Assembly: GCF_004151245.1 (NCBI RefSeq)
Contig: NZ_JUIW01000007.1
Coordinates: forward strand, 1-64,000
Source: Flavobacterium beibuense
GTDB lineage: Bacteria > Bacteroidota > Bacteroidia > Flavobacteriales > Flavobacteriaceae
DNA length: 64,000 bases
Direction of reading: 5' to 3'
The notes under the pieces are model-generated. The model searched no databases, was not told the DNA's origin, and worked only from the letters and a program-made list of their open reading frames with translations. This document shows positions 43,091-52,025 of the stretch, piece by piece (the stretch's first letter is position 1; the number at the start of each line of letters is the position of its first letter). The position numbers and the translations under genes are program-made.

Positions 43091-45451
43091 TTAAAACTTC
43101 TCAAGATGTTTGGTAATAGTGTTTTTTAATTTCCTCCTAAAATAAATCTGATCAGGATTACCAAAGTATTTAGTGATGGTTAAACGTGCCATTAAATAGC
43201 TTAGGGTAGACTCTGCACCCTGATTAAGGTTTACATTGTGCTGCTCAAGTCCGTCAAAACAACCTCCGGTGCACGGGTTATAAATAATCTGTTGCAGGTG
43301 ATTGTTACCTAAAAACCAGTTAAAGGCAATTTCCATTTTAGCAAGGTATTTTTCTTCCTTAAAAATATCATGGAATTTGCGTAATGCCAGTATGGTATAA
43401 GCCACATCTATAGGTTGTTCGCCATAACGCTTTTTATCCTCCTGGCCTTTAAAATACCATCCGTCGTTTGGTACGACCCTAATAGAGTTTTCATCAAAAA
43501 TTACATCCAGTAAAAAGTCCATAGACTCTTTAGCTATGTCTTTGTAAACTTCTTCGCCTGTAATAGTATAGCAAAGTAACATTGCTTCAGGCAGTACACT
43601 GTTAGCATACGTTAAATAACTCTCAAACCAGTACCAGTTTTCCTCTTTTTCGTGGCGGTACATTTGTACCATCCTGTCGGCAAACAGTTTTATGTATATA
43701 ATAGTATCGTCGTCTTTTATTGTCCTGTTATAGTAGTAAAGTCCTTTAATAACAAAAGCCATAGCACGGGTAGAATAAATACCTTTTGTTAGAGATAAAG
43801 AATTTTGGAACATCGCTTCAGCCCTTTGTACATATTCCGTAGGCAGCACATTTGCTACAGATATCAAATAACCCAACGCCCACATGGCACGACCCGCACT
43901 GTCTTCAAGGTTTTCGTTGTTGTTTTGTTCTGTAAAGTTCTTATCAATATCTACATAGTTGATGAATCGGCCATCTTTCATATGGCAATATTCTATATAA
44001 CTTAAATATGTATTTATGTAAGGCAGTACACTTTCGTCTTTATATTTTTTGTAGTGCTGACACATTGCAATAAGTGCACGTGCATTATCATCCACCGTAT
44101 AACCTGATGCCTTATCGGGTCTGTTTAGTTTAGAAAACTGCAGCATACCAAAATCTGTGGTCATTGCCTTAATGTGATTAAGGTTCACTTCAGGATTGCG
44201 GTACTGAAGTCTTATTGCGTTTCCCGCAGTCTGTTCCAATAGTATGGCATGGTCTACAGCGGAGTTTTCCCAAGCGGTATGTATAATTTTATGCAGGCCG
44301 TTTAATACCATTGTTTCGCGCAGCGTATCGTCGGCTAACAGTTTATTAATAGCTTTTGCTAGTTGTGGCGAATTTCCGAAATCGAAAGTTATACCTGTAT
44401 CTCCGGCCAGTACTTCGCGTGCATGCGGAATAGGGGTAGATATTATGGCACAGCCACAGCTAAGCGCATACGAGAATGTCCCGCTTACTGCTTGGTTAGG
44501 GTCTTTAGAAGTAAACAGGTAAATATCTGTCATCTGCAGGTATTCTAACAGTTCCGGCAGGGGCACATACTTATTGATAAAAGCCACATGGTTCTCAAGG
44601 CCAAGTTCGTTTATCTTCTGGATAAGTGAATCCCTGTAGGTTTCACCTTCATGTAAAAATACCGTAGGGTGTGTTTTACCTATAATAAGGAATAACACGT
44701 CAGGATTTTTCCTGATAACCTGAGGTAGTGCCTCTAAGGTAGTTTCAATACTTTTACCTGAGCTTAAAAGCCCGAAAGTAGAGAGTATGCTTCTTCCTTC
44801 ATAGCCGTATTTGGCCTTCATGTTATTTTTATCAGAATGCTCAACCAAATGCGTTCCGTGTGGTATAACCGTAATAAGGTTACGGTCTATTATGTAGTCG
44901 CGCACCAGTATATCGGCCGCGTTGTTTGTCATTACTATAAGTGAGTCTACCCTGTTAAGTATATGCTGTACGTTAGCTTTAAAAACTTCGTCGGGGTTAG
45001 GCAGTACGGTATGGAAAACCACTGTTAGCGGTTTTTGTACTGCATCTATAAACTCATTGAATTCTTTAGTGCTTTCGGCAAAAAGACCAAACTCGTGCTG
45101 TATAAGCACTACTTTAATGTTTTCGTCTTCATTTAATGCCCTGGCAAGTTCCCTGTACGATTCCGGTTCAGATGTGTCAAGTATGTATTTTACATCGGGA
45201 TCGGTATAGGTATGTTTTTCATTTTTGTTTTCCAACGCGCATATCTTGATAGAAAAAGACTCCACATACTGATTGTTAAGGGCCTTAATAAGGTCCTGAG
45301 AGTATGTAGCTATACCACACTGCCTTGGGGGGAAGGTAGTAATCACTACAATTTCCGGTAAAGGTTTACTATTATCTATATCCTTTACTATCTGCTCAAT
45401 TAGTAATGGGTACTGCTGGTATTTGTTACCGGCATTATTTCTGTTTTTCAT
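43091..45451 (-). CDS. GT4 glycosyltransferase with C-terminal alpha/alpha-toroid-like domain
   Basis: The 786-residue protein has an N-terminal GT-B fold at about residues 30-420: VVITTFPPRQCGIATYSQDL, VIPHGTHLVEH, GRSILSTFGLLSSGKSIETT, and the nucleotide-sugar site FSYALSCGCAIISTPIPHAREV. The second half (about 430-786) is helical with toroid-like motifs: SGYTVDDNARALIAMCQHY, DSAGRAMWALGYL, QPIDVAYTILALRKF and NQGAESTLSYLMARL. This order suggests a cytosolic retaining glycosyltransferase fused to a sugar-binding or hydrolase-like toroid. The product is unknown. Relatives in Bacteroidetes often lie beside GH130 mannoside phosphorylases, but none is present here. Confidence 0.8.
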   Translation of the reverse strand: MKNRNNAGNKYQQYPLLIEQIVKDIDNSKPLPEIVVITTFPPRQCGIATYSQDLIKALNNQYVESFSIKICALENKNEKHTYTDPDVKYILDTSEPESYRELARALNEDENIKVVLIQHEFGLFAESTKEFNEFIDAVQKPLTVVFHTVLPNPDEVFKANVQHILNRVDSLIVMTNNAADILVRDYIIDRNLITVIPHGTHLVEHSDKNNMKAKYGYEGRSILSTFGLLSSGKSIETTLEALPQVIRKNPDVLFLIIGKTHPTVFLHEGETYRDSLIQKINELGLENHVAFINKYVPLPELLEYLQMTDIYLFTSKDPNQAVSGTFSYALSCGCAIISTPIPHAREVLAGDTGITFDFGNSPQLAKAINKLLADDTLRETMVLNGLHKIIHTAWENSAVDHAILLEQTAGNAIRLQYRNPEVNLNHIKAMTTDFGMLQFSKLNRPDKASGYTVDDNARALIAMCQHYKKYKDESVLPYINTYLSYIEYCHMKDGRFINYVDIDKNFTEQNNNENLEDSAGRAMWALGYLISVANVLPTEYVQRAEAMFQNSLSLTKGIYSTRAMAFVIKGLYYYNRTIKDDDTIIYIKLFADRMVQMYRHEKEENWYWFESYLTYANSVLPEAMLLCYTITGEEVYKDIAKESMDFLLDVIFDENSIRVVPNDGWYFKGQEDKKRYGEQPIDVAYTILALRKFHDIFKEEKYLAKMEIAFNWFLGNNHLQQIIYNPCTGGCFDGLEQHNVNLNQGAESTLSYLMARLTITKYFGNPDQIYFRRKLKNTITKHLEKF

Positions 45452-45570
45452 GGCGTGGCATTATTTTTTTTTAAGTTTAATTTTAATCGATTTAAAAACC
45501 GGTTATAAAGGCTATAACCGGTTTCAAAAGTGTTTATAATAATAAATAAGGGACTCCTTCTTATTATGTT

Positions 45571-45834
45571 TTATGCCTTGGCAGCGCTGTTTACCCATTC
45601 ATTAGCTCTTTCTTTTGCGCTGTTTACTGCTTCTTTAGTTTCAGAAGCGGCATTTTTAAGTTCTTTACCGGCTTTACGCTGTAATTCGTTTAATTTACCT
45701 TTAAAATGGTCTTTTGCCTGAGCGGCATTTGCTTCAAAATTTTTCCTGTCATTCCTTCTCTTTGCAAAGTAAGCAGCTACACCTGCTAAGGCTACAGCTC
45801 CCGCTGTGATACCTATTATTGTTTTCCTGTTCAT
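45571..45834 (-). CDS. Small YtxH-like membrane-anchored protein
   Basis: The 87-residue protein has one N-terminal membrane helix (KTIIGITAGAVALAGVAAYF) with a basic stop-transfer end and a long amphipathic Ala/Lys/Glu helix (LKNAASETKEAVNSAKERAN), as in YtxH/LEA-like stress proteins. It probably sits at the inner membrane with the helix in the cytosol. The role is unknown. Confidence 0.75.
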   Translation of the reverse strand: MNRKTIIGITAGAVALAGVAAYFAKRRNDRKNFEANAAQAKDHFKGKLNELQRKAGKELKNAASETKEAVNSAKERANEWVNSAAKA

Positions 45835-46187
45835 TTTTTTTTATATTTAGGTTATAAAATTTCAATCACCTAAAATTACCACAATCTTTACCTAAGGCGT
45901 GTTTTGGTTATGGAATATTTAACACAATTAACAATGCTTTGAGAATTTTAAATTTTATTTAACTGATGTAAGAATTTTTTTGAAAAAAATGCAATATAAA
46001 GTTAAGTAATAGTTGTATAAGTGTCAAGTTTAGGGTAGGGTATTTTTATTTTAGGGGTAATTTTTATTAAGTTAGTAAAATTTTGAAATATGACCCCCTA
46101 AAAAATAGGGGTATCTTAATTTTGAATGTAAAATTTTATATATTTGCATCGATTTTTAATATCATTAATAATTTAAAATTTAGTTTC
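45835..46187. other. Intergenic region upstream of glutamine synthetase
   Basis: This 353-base AT-rich interval contains no credible gene. Its right half holds G-run motifs (TAGGGTAGGGTATTT, TTTTAGGGGTAA), the dyad at 46095-46111 and the -7 element at 46139-46146. The left half shows nothing notable. An in-frame extension of the glutamine synthetase to 46083 lies here and is not accepted. Confidence 0.55.
46095..46146 (+). promoter_or_regulatory. glnN promoter with dyad CCCCTA-N5-TAGGGG
   Basis: The perfect dyad CCCCTA / TAGGGG (46095-46111) lies 27 bases before an exact -7 element TATATTTG (46139-46146), that is, at or just upstream of the -33 position. Two further TAGGG-type half sites lie to the left. 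This fits an activator or repressor site for nitrogen control, but the regulator is unknown. Confidence 0.5.
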
Positions 46188-48377
46188 ATGTCAACAATTC
46201 GTTTTCAGGCCTTAAAAGAAACCGCAGGCAGAAAGCCGGTTAAAGTAGAAGAACTGGACCGTAAATCTGCTATTTTCGGTACCAATGTGTTCAACGACAA
46301 GTCTATGCGTCAATTTTTAACGCCTGAGGCATACCAGGCAGTAAAAGGAGCTGTACAGTATGGAACAAAAATTGAAAGAAAACTGGCTGATTATGTAGCT
46401 ATGGGTATGAAAGAGTGGGCTCTTTCTAAAGGTGTAACGCACTATACTCACTGGTTCCAGCCATTAACAGGTACTACTGCAGAGAAGCACGATGCTTTCT
46501 TCGAAACTTCTTTTGACGGTAGCGACCCAATAGAAAAATTTGGTGGCAGCCAGTTAGTACAACAGGAGCCGGATGCTTCAAGTTTCCCTAACGGAGGTAT
46601 TCGTAATACTTTTGAAGCTCGTGGTTATACTGCATGGGACCCAACATCACCAGCCTTTATATTTGGTACTACTTTATGTATACCTACTGTGTTTGTTTCT
46701 TACACAGGTGAGGCACTGGATTATAAAACTCCGTTATTACGTGCACTACATTCTATAGACGAAGCTGCTACAGATGTATGCCGTTACTTTGATAAAAACG
46801 TTAAGAAAGTTACTCCAACCCTTGGTTGGGAACAGGAATATTTCCTTATAGATGCAGCCCTTGCTGCTTCAAGACCGGATATTACACTTACAGGTCGTAC
46901 ACTTTTAGGACATACTTCTGCAAAAGGGCAGCAGTTAGAAGACCACTATTTTGGTTCTATCCCTACAAGGGTTCTTAATTATATGAGAGACCTTGAAAAC
47001 GAGTGTATGCTTTTAGGTATACCTGTAAAAACACGTCACAACGAGGTTGCTCCTAACCAGTTTGAGCTTGCTCCTATATTTGAGGAAACTAACCTTGCTG
47101 TAGACCACAACTCATTACTAATGGATGTAATGCAGAAAGTTGCAGAGCGCCATGACTTTAAAGTGCTTTTCCACGAAAAGCCATTTCAGGGAGTAAACGG
47201 TAGCGGTAAGCACAACAACTGGTCGCTTGCTACAGATACAGGTGTTAACCTGTTAGGCCCTGGTAAAACGCCAATGAGCAACTTACAGTTCCTTACTTTC
47301 TTTATCAACACTATTAAAGCTGTTTACACTAACGAGCAACTGATGAGAGCTTCTATCGCTTCTGCTTCAAACGATCACAGACTTGGAGCTAACGAGGCAC
47401 CGCCGGCAATCATCTCTGTATTTATCGGTCAGCAGCTTACAAAAGTTCTTGAGGAGCTTGAAGGTGTATCAAACGGTAAACTTTCTCCTGAAGAGAAAAC
47501 AGATCTTAAACTTAACGTAGTAGGTAAAATTCCGGATGTATTACTTGATAATACCGACAGAAACAGAACTTCTCCGTTTGCCTTTACAGGTAATAAATTT
47601 GAGTTCAGGGCAGTAGGTTCAAGCGCTAACTGTGCTAACTCAATGACAATTCTTAATGCTATCGTAGCTAAACAGCTTAAAGACTTCAAGAAAGAGGTTG
47701 ACGCGCTTATTGCTGCTAAAGGCATGAAGAAAGACGATGCTATCTTCAATATCTTAAGAGAGTACATTAAAGAAACTAAAAACATCCTTTTTGAAGGTGA
47801 CGGTTACAGCGACGAGTGGGAAAAAGAGGCTGCTAAACGCGGACTAAGCAACAACAAAACTACTCCACAGGCACTTAAGGCTAAAGTTTCTAAACAATCT
47901 CTTGCTTTATTTGAAGAGCTTGGCGTAATGAACCACGTTGAGGTTGAAGCTCGTTATGAAATTGAACTTGAAGAGTACGTTAAAAAAATCCAGATTGAAG
48001 GCCGTGTGTTAGGCGATATTGCACGCAACCACGTAGTACCTACAGCTATCCGTTACCAAAACATCCTTATCGAGAACGTAAAAGGTCTTAAAGAGATATT
48101 TGGTCAGGATTTTGAAACAATCGGTAAAGAGCAGATTATCCTTATCAAAGAAATTTCTGAGCACATTGCGGGTATTAACTCTAAAGTGGAAGAAATGACT
48201 GAAGAGCGTAAAAAAGCTAATAACCTTAGCAATACTGAGGAAATGGCTGCTGCTTACTGCGATAACGTAAAACCTTACTTTGACGTAATTAGAAAGCACT
48301 GTGACAAACTGGAGCTTCTTGTTGACGATGAGTTATGGACACTTACTAAATACAGAGAGTTATTATTTACAAGATAG
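46188..48377 (+). CDS. glnN: Glutamine synthetase type III
   Basis: The 729-residue protein is a type III glutamine synthetase, much longer than the ~450-residue types I and II. ATG 46188 (MSTIRFQALKETAGRKPVKV) gives the typical N-terminus. Visible motifs are LGWEQEYFLID (metal ligands), TRHNEVAPNQFELAPIFEE, EKPFQGVNGSGKHNNWSLAT, and ANEAPPAIISVFIG near the active site, plus a long C-terminal helical extension. It condenses ammonia with glutamate using ATP as a cytosolic dodecamer. It is monocistronic, with its own promoter region and a strong terminator. Confidence 0.96.
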   Translation: MSTIRFQALKETAGRKPVKVEELDRKSAIFGTNVFNDKSMRQFLTPEAYQAVKGAVQYGTKIERKLADYVAMGMKEWALSKGVTHYTHWFQPLTGTTAEKHDAFFETSFDGSDPIEKFGGSQLVQQEPDASSFPNGGIRNTFEARGYTAWDPTSPAFIFGTTLCIPTVFVSYTGEALDYKTPLLRALHSIDEAATDVCRYFDKNVKKVTPTLGWEQEYFLIDAALAASRPDITLTGRTLLGHTSAKGQQLEDHYFGSIPTRVLNYMRDLENECMLLGIPVKTRHNEVAPNQFELAPIFEETNLAVDHNSLLMDVMQKVAERHDFKVLFHEKPFQGVNGSGKHNNWSLATDTGVNLLGPGKTPMSNLQFLTFFINTIKAVYTNEQLMRASIASASNDHRLGANEAPPAIISVFIGQQLTKVLEELEGVSNGKLSPEEKTDLKLNVVGKIPDVLLDNTDRNRTSPFAFTGNKFEFRAVGSSANCANSMTILNAIVAKQLKDFKKEVDALIAAKGMKKDDAIFNILREYIKETKNILFEGDGYSDEWEKEAAKRGLSNNKTTPQALKAKVSKQSLALFEELGVMNHVEVEARYEIELEEYVKKIQIEGRVLGDIARNHVVPTAIRYQNILIENVKGLKEIFGQDFETIGKEQIILIKEISEHIAGINSKVEEMTEERKKANNLSNTEEMAAAYCDNVKPYFDVIRKHCDKLELLVDDELWTLTKYRELLFTR

Positions 48378-48397
48378 TAGCTTACGTTATAAAACCG

Positions 48398-48427
48398 AAG
48401 CCCTGCGCATTGCGCAGGGCTTTTTTT
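48398..48427 (+). terminator. Terminator of glnN
   Basis: The 11-12 bp stem AAGCCCTGCGCA / TGCGCAGGGCTT is followed by T7. Confidence 0.9.
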
Positions 48428-48481
48428 ATACTAAAACGCTTAGAAGAGGCGTTTCTATAAAAAAGAATTAACCAACCCCTC

Positions 48482-49279
48482 ATGAAAAACACCTTTACCT
48501 TACTTATGCTGGCTGTTATTTTCTTTACACAGGCCCAGCAGAAACACACCGTTTATTTTGATTTTGATATCGATGAGGCAAACAGTTCATCTGTTACCAG
48601 ACTGGACGACTGGATGACCCAAAACAAAAATGCCATTATAGAAAAAGTATATGGCTATGCCGACAGCAAAGGGAATAACGATTATAATATACACCTTTCA
48701 CAACGCAGGGCTAATGATGTACTAAACAGGCTTAAGGCTTATGGTATTGCCGTAAACAACAATGTTGAAGTAAAAGCCTTTGGCGAGGATTTTGAGCAGG
48801 ATAAAAATGAGACAAAAAATAGAAAGGTAGATATTTACTATTCGCTAAACGATGAAGTCAGGCCTGAGCCTAAGCCGGATGATCCTGATTCTTATGAATA
48901 TGAATTTTCTCAAAGAGTAAAGCTCTCAAGGGTAGGAGACAAGTTTAAACTGGATAATCTGAATTTTTATGGAGGTACAGCCGAGTTATTGCCGGAATCA
49001 AGACCTGTGCTTGCAGGTCTGTTAAAGGTAATGAAAGAAAATCCTAATCTTAAAATAGAAATTCAGGGGCATGTATGTTGCAACCTAAATAAAGATCATC
49101 CTTTATCAAAAGAGCGGGCGATTACTGTATATACTTATTTACAGGTTCATGGAATTGATACTTCCAGAATATCCTATAAAAATTTTGGAGGGAGCTCGCC
49201 GATATACAAGATACCGGAAATGACGGAAATGGAAAAAACCGCTAACCGAAGAGTTGAAATAGAAATAATTGCTAATTAG
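48482..49279 (+). CDS. Double OmpA-domain secreted protein (1 of 3)
   Basis: The 265-residue protein has a signal peptide (KNTFTLLMLAVIFFTQA) and two consecutive OmpA-like domains. Domain 1 (about 20-120) has VYFDFDIDEANSSSVTRLDD and YADSKGNNDYNIHLSQRRAND. Domain 2 (about 140-265) has LNFYGGTAELLPESRPVLAG, IEIQGHVCCN and NRRVEIEII. OmpA-like domains bind peptidoglycan through conserved Asp/Arg residues. Domain 2 has an unusual Cys-Cys pair after GH. There is no barrel. It is the first of three tandem paralogues. A small hairpin (AAACGC / GCGTTT, 48434-48454) lies in its leader. Confidence 0.85.
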   Translation: MKNTFTLLMLAVIFFTQAQQKHTVYFDFDIDEANSSSVTRLDDWMTQNKNAIIEKVYGYADSKGNNDYNIHLSQRRANDVLNRLKAYGIAVNNNVEVKAFGEDFEQDKNETKNRKVDIYYSLNDEVRPEPKPDDPDSYEYEFSQRVKLSRVGDKFKLDNLNFYGGTAELLPESRPVLAGLLKVMKENPNLKIEIQGHVCCNLNKDHPLSKERAITVYTYLQVHGIDTSRISYKNFGGSSPIYKIPEMTEMEKTANRRVEIEIIAN

Positions 49280-49285
49280 TTTATA

Positions 49286-50068
49286 ATGAAACACACCTTT
49301 ACCTTATTAATGCTGGTAGTTTTTACCCTTACCCAGGCCCAGCAGAAACACACCGTTTATTTTGATTTTGATATTGATGAGGCAAACAATTCGTCTGTTA
49401 CCAGACTGGACGACTGGATGACCCAAAACAAGAATGCCATTGTAGAAAAAGTGTATGGCTATGCCGACAGCAAAGGGAATAATGATTATAATATACTCCT
49501 TTCACAACGCAGGGCCGACGATGTGCTAAACAGGCTTAAGGCTTATGGTATTGCCGTAAACAACAATGTTGAAGTAAAAGCCTTTGGCGAGGATTTTGAG
49601 CAGGATGAAAATCAGGCAAAAAACCGAAAGGTGGAAATTTATTATACCCTGACAGAGCAAGCAAGACCTGAACCCAAGCCCGACAAGCCTGAATTTACCA
49701 AAAAAGTAGAAGAGGCTAAAGTAGGGGATAAGCTAAGGCTACCCAAACTTTATTTTTACAATAACTCTGATATTGTCGTTCCCGGTTCTAAGCCAACGTT
49801 AAGTGAACTGTTGGTTATTATGCGTAACAACCCTAAACTTAAAATAGACATTCAGGGGCATATATGCTGCCAGACAGTAGAAACGGGCGATATATCTGCC
49901 AAACGTGCCAAGGCAGTATATAACTTTTTAGTGCGTAACGGTATAGATAGTAAGAGATTATCGTATCAGGGATTTAAAAGCAGCCGCCCTGTTTATCCTT
50001 TACCGGAAAAGAATGAGGATGAGCGCGATGCCAACAGGCGTGTAGAGATTGAGATAATAGAGAATTAA
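49286..50068 (+). CDS. Double OmpA-domain secreted protein (2 of 3)
   Basis: The 260-residue protein starts 6 bases after the previous stop. Its first domain is almost identical to that of paralogue 1 (only about ten substitutions over ~100 residues), but from residue ~125 the second domain has diverged (LYFYNNSDIVVPGSKPTLSE, IDIQGHICCQ). This points to recent duplication or gene conversion of the 5' half. The GHxCC feature is kept. Confidence 0.85.
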   Translation: MKHTFTLLMLVVFTLTQAQQKHTVYFDFDIDEANNSSVTRLDDWMTQNKNAIVEKVYGYADSKGNNDYNILLSQRRADDVLNRLKAYGIAVNNNVEVKAFGEDFEQDENQAKNRKVEIYYTLTEQARPEPKPDKPEFTKKVEEAKVGDKLRLPKLYFYNNSDIVVPGSKPTLSELLVIMRNNPKLKIDIQGHICCQTVETGDISAKRAKAVYNFLVRNGIDSKRLSYQGFKSSRPVYPLPEKNEDERDANRRVEIEIIEN

Positions 50069-50121
50069 CTTTTTTGTAATAAATAAAAGGTTATTTTCGT
50101 AATGTATCAGAAAACATAAAA

Positions 50122-51018
50122 ATGAGAAACCCAGTTTTAATAATACTGTTTTTTTTGCTGTCGTTTACCGCAACTGCCCAAAAGCAATATTCTCTTTATT
50201 TTGATTCCAATAAATATGAGATTGATCCCGCTTCTGACCAGATGCGGATCTTTAAGTCATGGATGGCGGCAAACAAGGATTCCAAAATTGTTTCCATTAA
50301 CGGTTTTACCGACGAGGATGGTACGATAACATCTAACGATACACTGGCACAGCGTAGGGTTGCTTATGTATTCGGACTTATAAACGGGAACATTAAAATA
50401 AGGGACGATTTTGAAACCCGCAGTTTTGGTGAGCTTCATAAGCATTATGACGAAAAGGCTAAAAACAGGAGGGTAGATATATTTTACATCCGTAAGGACG
50501 AGCTGCATCGTGAAAACGAGATTTTAGGCATAGAGGAAGAGCCTAAACCCGAACCGGAAAAGAAACCTATAGTATATACCGAGAAGATTGTACTTCGCAA
50601 TCCTAACGGTACTACCGATGAGATAGTACTGGATACGGTTTTTATGAAAAAAGTGGGTACGGCAAAACCGGGTGAGCACCTGGCTATGAAAAACCTTAAC
50701 TTTTATGAAAACACTTTTGCCATAACCCAGGAGTCACGACCAAGGCTGTTTGAGCTGCTGGAAGTTATGCGCGTACATCCTAAGCTTAAAATTAAGATAC
50801 AGGGACATATTTGCTGTATGGAAGGCGATCCGCGTGACCTGAGCACCAAAAGGGCTAAGGCAGTGTTTATGTTCCTTCAGCAGTATGGTGTGCCTAAAAG
50901 CCGCCTTTCGTTTGAAGGCTTGGGGACTACACAACCGCTTTACCCGTTACCGGAAAACAATGAGGAAGAACGCGCCGCTAACCGCCGTGTAGAGATTCTT
51001 GTTGTGGAAAACGAGTAA
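50122..51018 (+). CDS. Double OmpA-domain secreted protein (3 of 3)
   Basis: The 298-residue protein has a signal peptide (RNPVLIILFFLLSFTATAQ) and the same two-domain layout: LYFDSNKYEIDPASDQMR and FTDEDGTITSNDTLAQRR in domain 1, LNFYENTFAITQESRPRLFE and IKIQGHICCMEGDPRDLSTK in domain 2. It has a longer, acidic and proline-rich linker (EEEPKPEPEKKP). It is the most diverged of the three and starts 53 bases after paralogue 2. The three probably form one operon. Confidence 0.85.
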   Translation: MRNPVLIILFFLLSFTATAQKQYSLYFDSNKYEIDPASDQMRIFKSWMAANKDSKIVSINGFTDEDGTITSNDTLAQRRVAYVFGLINGNIKIRDDFETRSFGELHKHYDEKAKNRRVDIFYIRKDELHRENEILGIEEEPKPEPEKKPIVYTEKIVLRNPNGTTDEIVLDTVFMKKVGTAKPGEHLAMKNLNFYENTFAITQESRPRLFELLEVMRVHPKLKIKIQGHICCMEGDPRDLSTKRAKAVFMFLQQYGVPKSRLSFEGLGTTQPLYPLPENNEEERAANRRVEILVVENE

Positions 51019-51096
51019 CTCCTTTTTATTTTAAATGATGAATTTTAAATTTTGAATGCTTTCCCGTCATTGCGAAGGATGAAGCAATCTGTTTTT

Positions 51097-51135
51097 CCAT
51101 TCCGACTGTAGCGATAGCGTAATGGAGGAATCTCA
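51097..51135. repeat. 39-bp palindromic repeat
   Basis: The unit CCATTCCGACTGTAGCGATA then GCGTAATGGAGGAATCTCA has ends CCATT / AATGG that can pair. Near-identical copies lie at 51474-51512, 54578-54616 and 56970-57008, and a shorter one at 25584-25615. All five are on the same strand. Confidence 0.8.
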
Positions 51136-51224
51136 AAGATTAATAAACTTAAATAAAGAGTAAGAGATGTCTCCCTGTGGTCGACATGACAAACAGAGTG
51201 TTTCATTGCAACTAAATACTTTTT

Positions 51225-51403
51225 CTTTTGTCTTGACACAAAAGAACCAAAAAGTCAAGGCTAAGACTCCTTAAGCTGAAAATTACTGCACTCAGCTAAA
51301 CCATCCGAACTCGGCTGTCGCCTCAAACAGCGGATGCTTCTTAACGCCTCGCTTGTAATTTTCTTAACGCTACGGAGCCTGATGCCGTAGCTTCACTCGG
51401 TTG
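51225..51403 (+). repeat. ~180 bp repeat element, copy 2 of 4
   Basis: This copy has the best preserved potential structure: CTTTTGT / ACAAAAG at its left end, CATCC-GCTGT / ACAGC-GGATG in the middle and a 7-bp GCTACGG / CCGTAGC hairpin near the right end. Confidence 0.85.
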
Positions 51404-51579
51404 TTAATGGGTTTGTCACTGCGAGGAGGTACGACCACGCTATACGTGGCAAGCTGAGGCAATCTGTTTTTTTCCATTCCGACTGTAGCGATAGCGTAAT
51501 GGAGGAATCTCTTAATATGTTAGATTTCTCCGCTGCACTGCGTTTCGGTCGAAATGGAAGAGGGATTACATATAAACAA

Positions 51580-51604
51580 AAAAATCCCCGCTATTGCGGG
51601 GATT
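51580..51604 (-). terminator. Terminator of the msrB operon (minus strand)
   Basis: The stem AATCCCCGC / GCGGGGATT is followed by T7 on the minus strand. It is the same hairpin family as at 13304 and 16635. Confidence 0.8.
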
Positions 51605-51618
51605 AGTATCTGTAAAAA

Positions 51619-52011
51619 TTATTCTTTAAAATCAACCGACAGGGAGTTAACACAGTAACGCTGTCCTGTAGGTGTGGGTCCGTCATCAAATACATGGCCC
51701 AGGTGTCCACCGCAATTAGCACACATTATCTCGGTACGTATCATACCATGAGAGGTATCTTTTACATATTCAATTTTTCCCGGTAGCGCTTCGTCAAACG
51801 AAGGCCATCCGCAATGGGAATCAAATTTTGAATCGGAAGCAAACAGCGGTTCGCCACAGGCTCCACATACATAAGTACCTTTTTCAAAATGAAGATTGTA
51901 CTTACCGGAGTGCGGGAACTCGGTGCCTTTTTGCCTAAGTATCTTATAACGTTCAAAACCTAACTGTTCTTTCCATTCGGCTTCAGATTTGTTTACTTTA
52001 TAGTCTTTCAT
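51619..52011 (-). CDS. msrB: Peptide-methionine (R)-S-oxide reductase, cytosolic
   Basis: The 130-residue protein is a complete MsrB domain. Zinc ligands are in VCGACGEPLF and MCANCGGHLGHVFDDGP, substrate-binding CGWPSFDEALPG is present, and the catalytic Cys is in RYCVNSLSVDF. It reduces methionine-R-sulfoxide in proteins. It has no export signal. It follows a lipoprotein paralogue by 14 bases in the same operon. Confidence 0.93.
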   Translation of the reverse strand: MKDYKVNKSEAEWKEQLGFERYKILRQKGTEFPHSGKYNLHFEKGTYVCGACGEPLFASDSKFDSHCGWPSFDEALPGKIEYVKDTSHGMIRTEIMCANCGGHLGHVFDDGPTPTGQRYCVNSLSVDFKE

Positions 52012-52025
52012 TTACTTACTGGTTT

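Larger units (their letters stand above)
51019..51579. repeat. Composite repeat region (non-coding)
   Basis: The interval between the convergent OmpA and msrB genes holds, in order: a TCATTGCGAAGG-type unit, a 39-bp palindrome (51097-51135), the 180-bp element (51225-51403), a second TCACTGCGAGGAGG unit, a second 39-bp palindrome (51474-51512) and a REP-like arm (about 51520-51562). Short frames here are not genes. Confidence 0.8.

Noticed and set aside
46083..46187. N-terminal extension of glutamine synthetase III
   Set aside because: It contains the -7 promoter element and reads as low-complexity Ile/Asn/Phe-rich sequence; the known family N-terminus begins at 46188.
51045..51239. A 64-codon minus-strand frame
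   Set aside because: It is made of repeat units (TCATTGCGAA, 39-bp palindrome, start of the 180-bp element) and is not conserved in the other copies.
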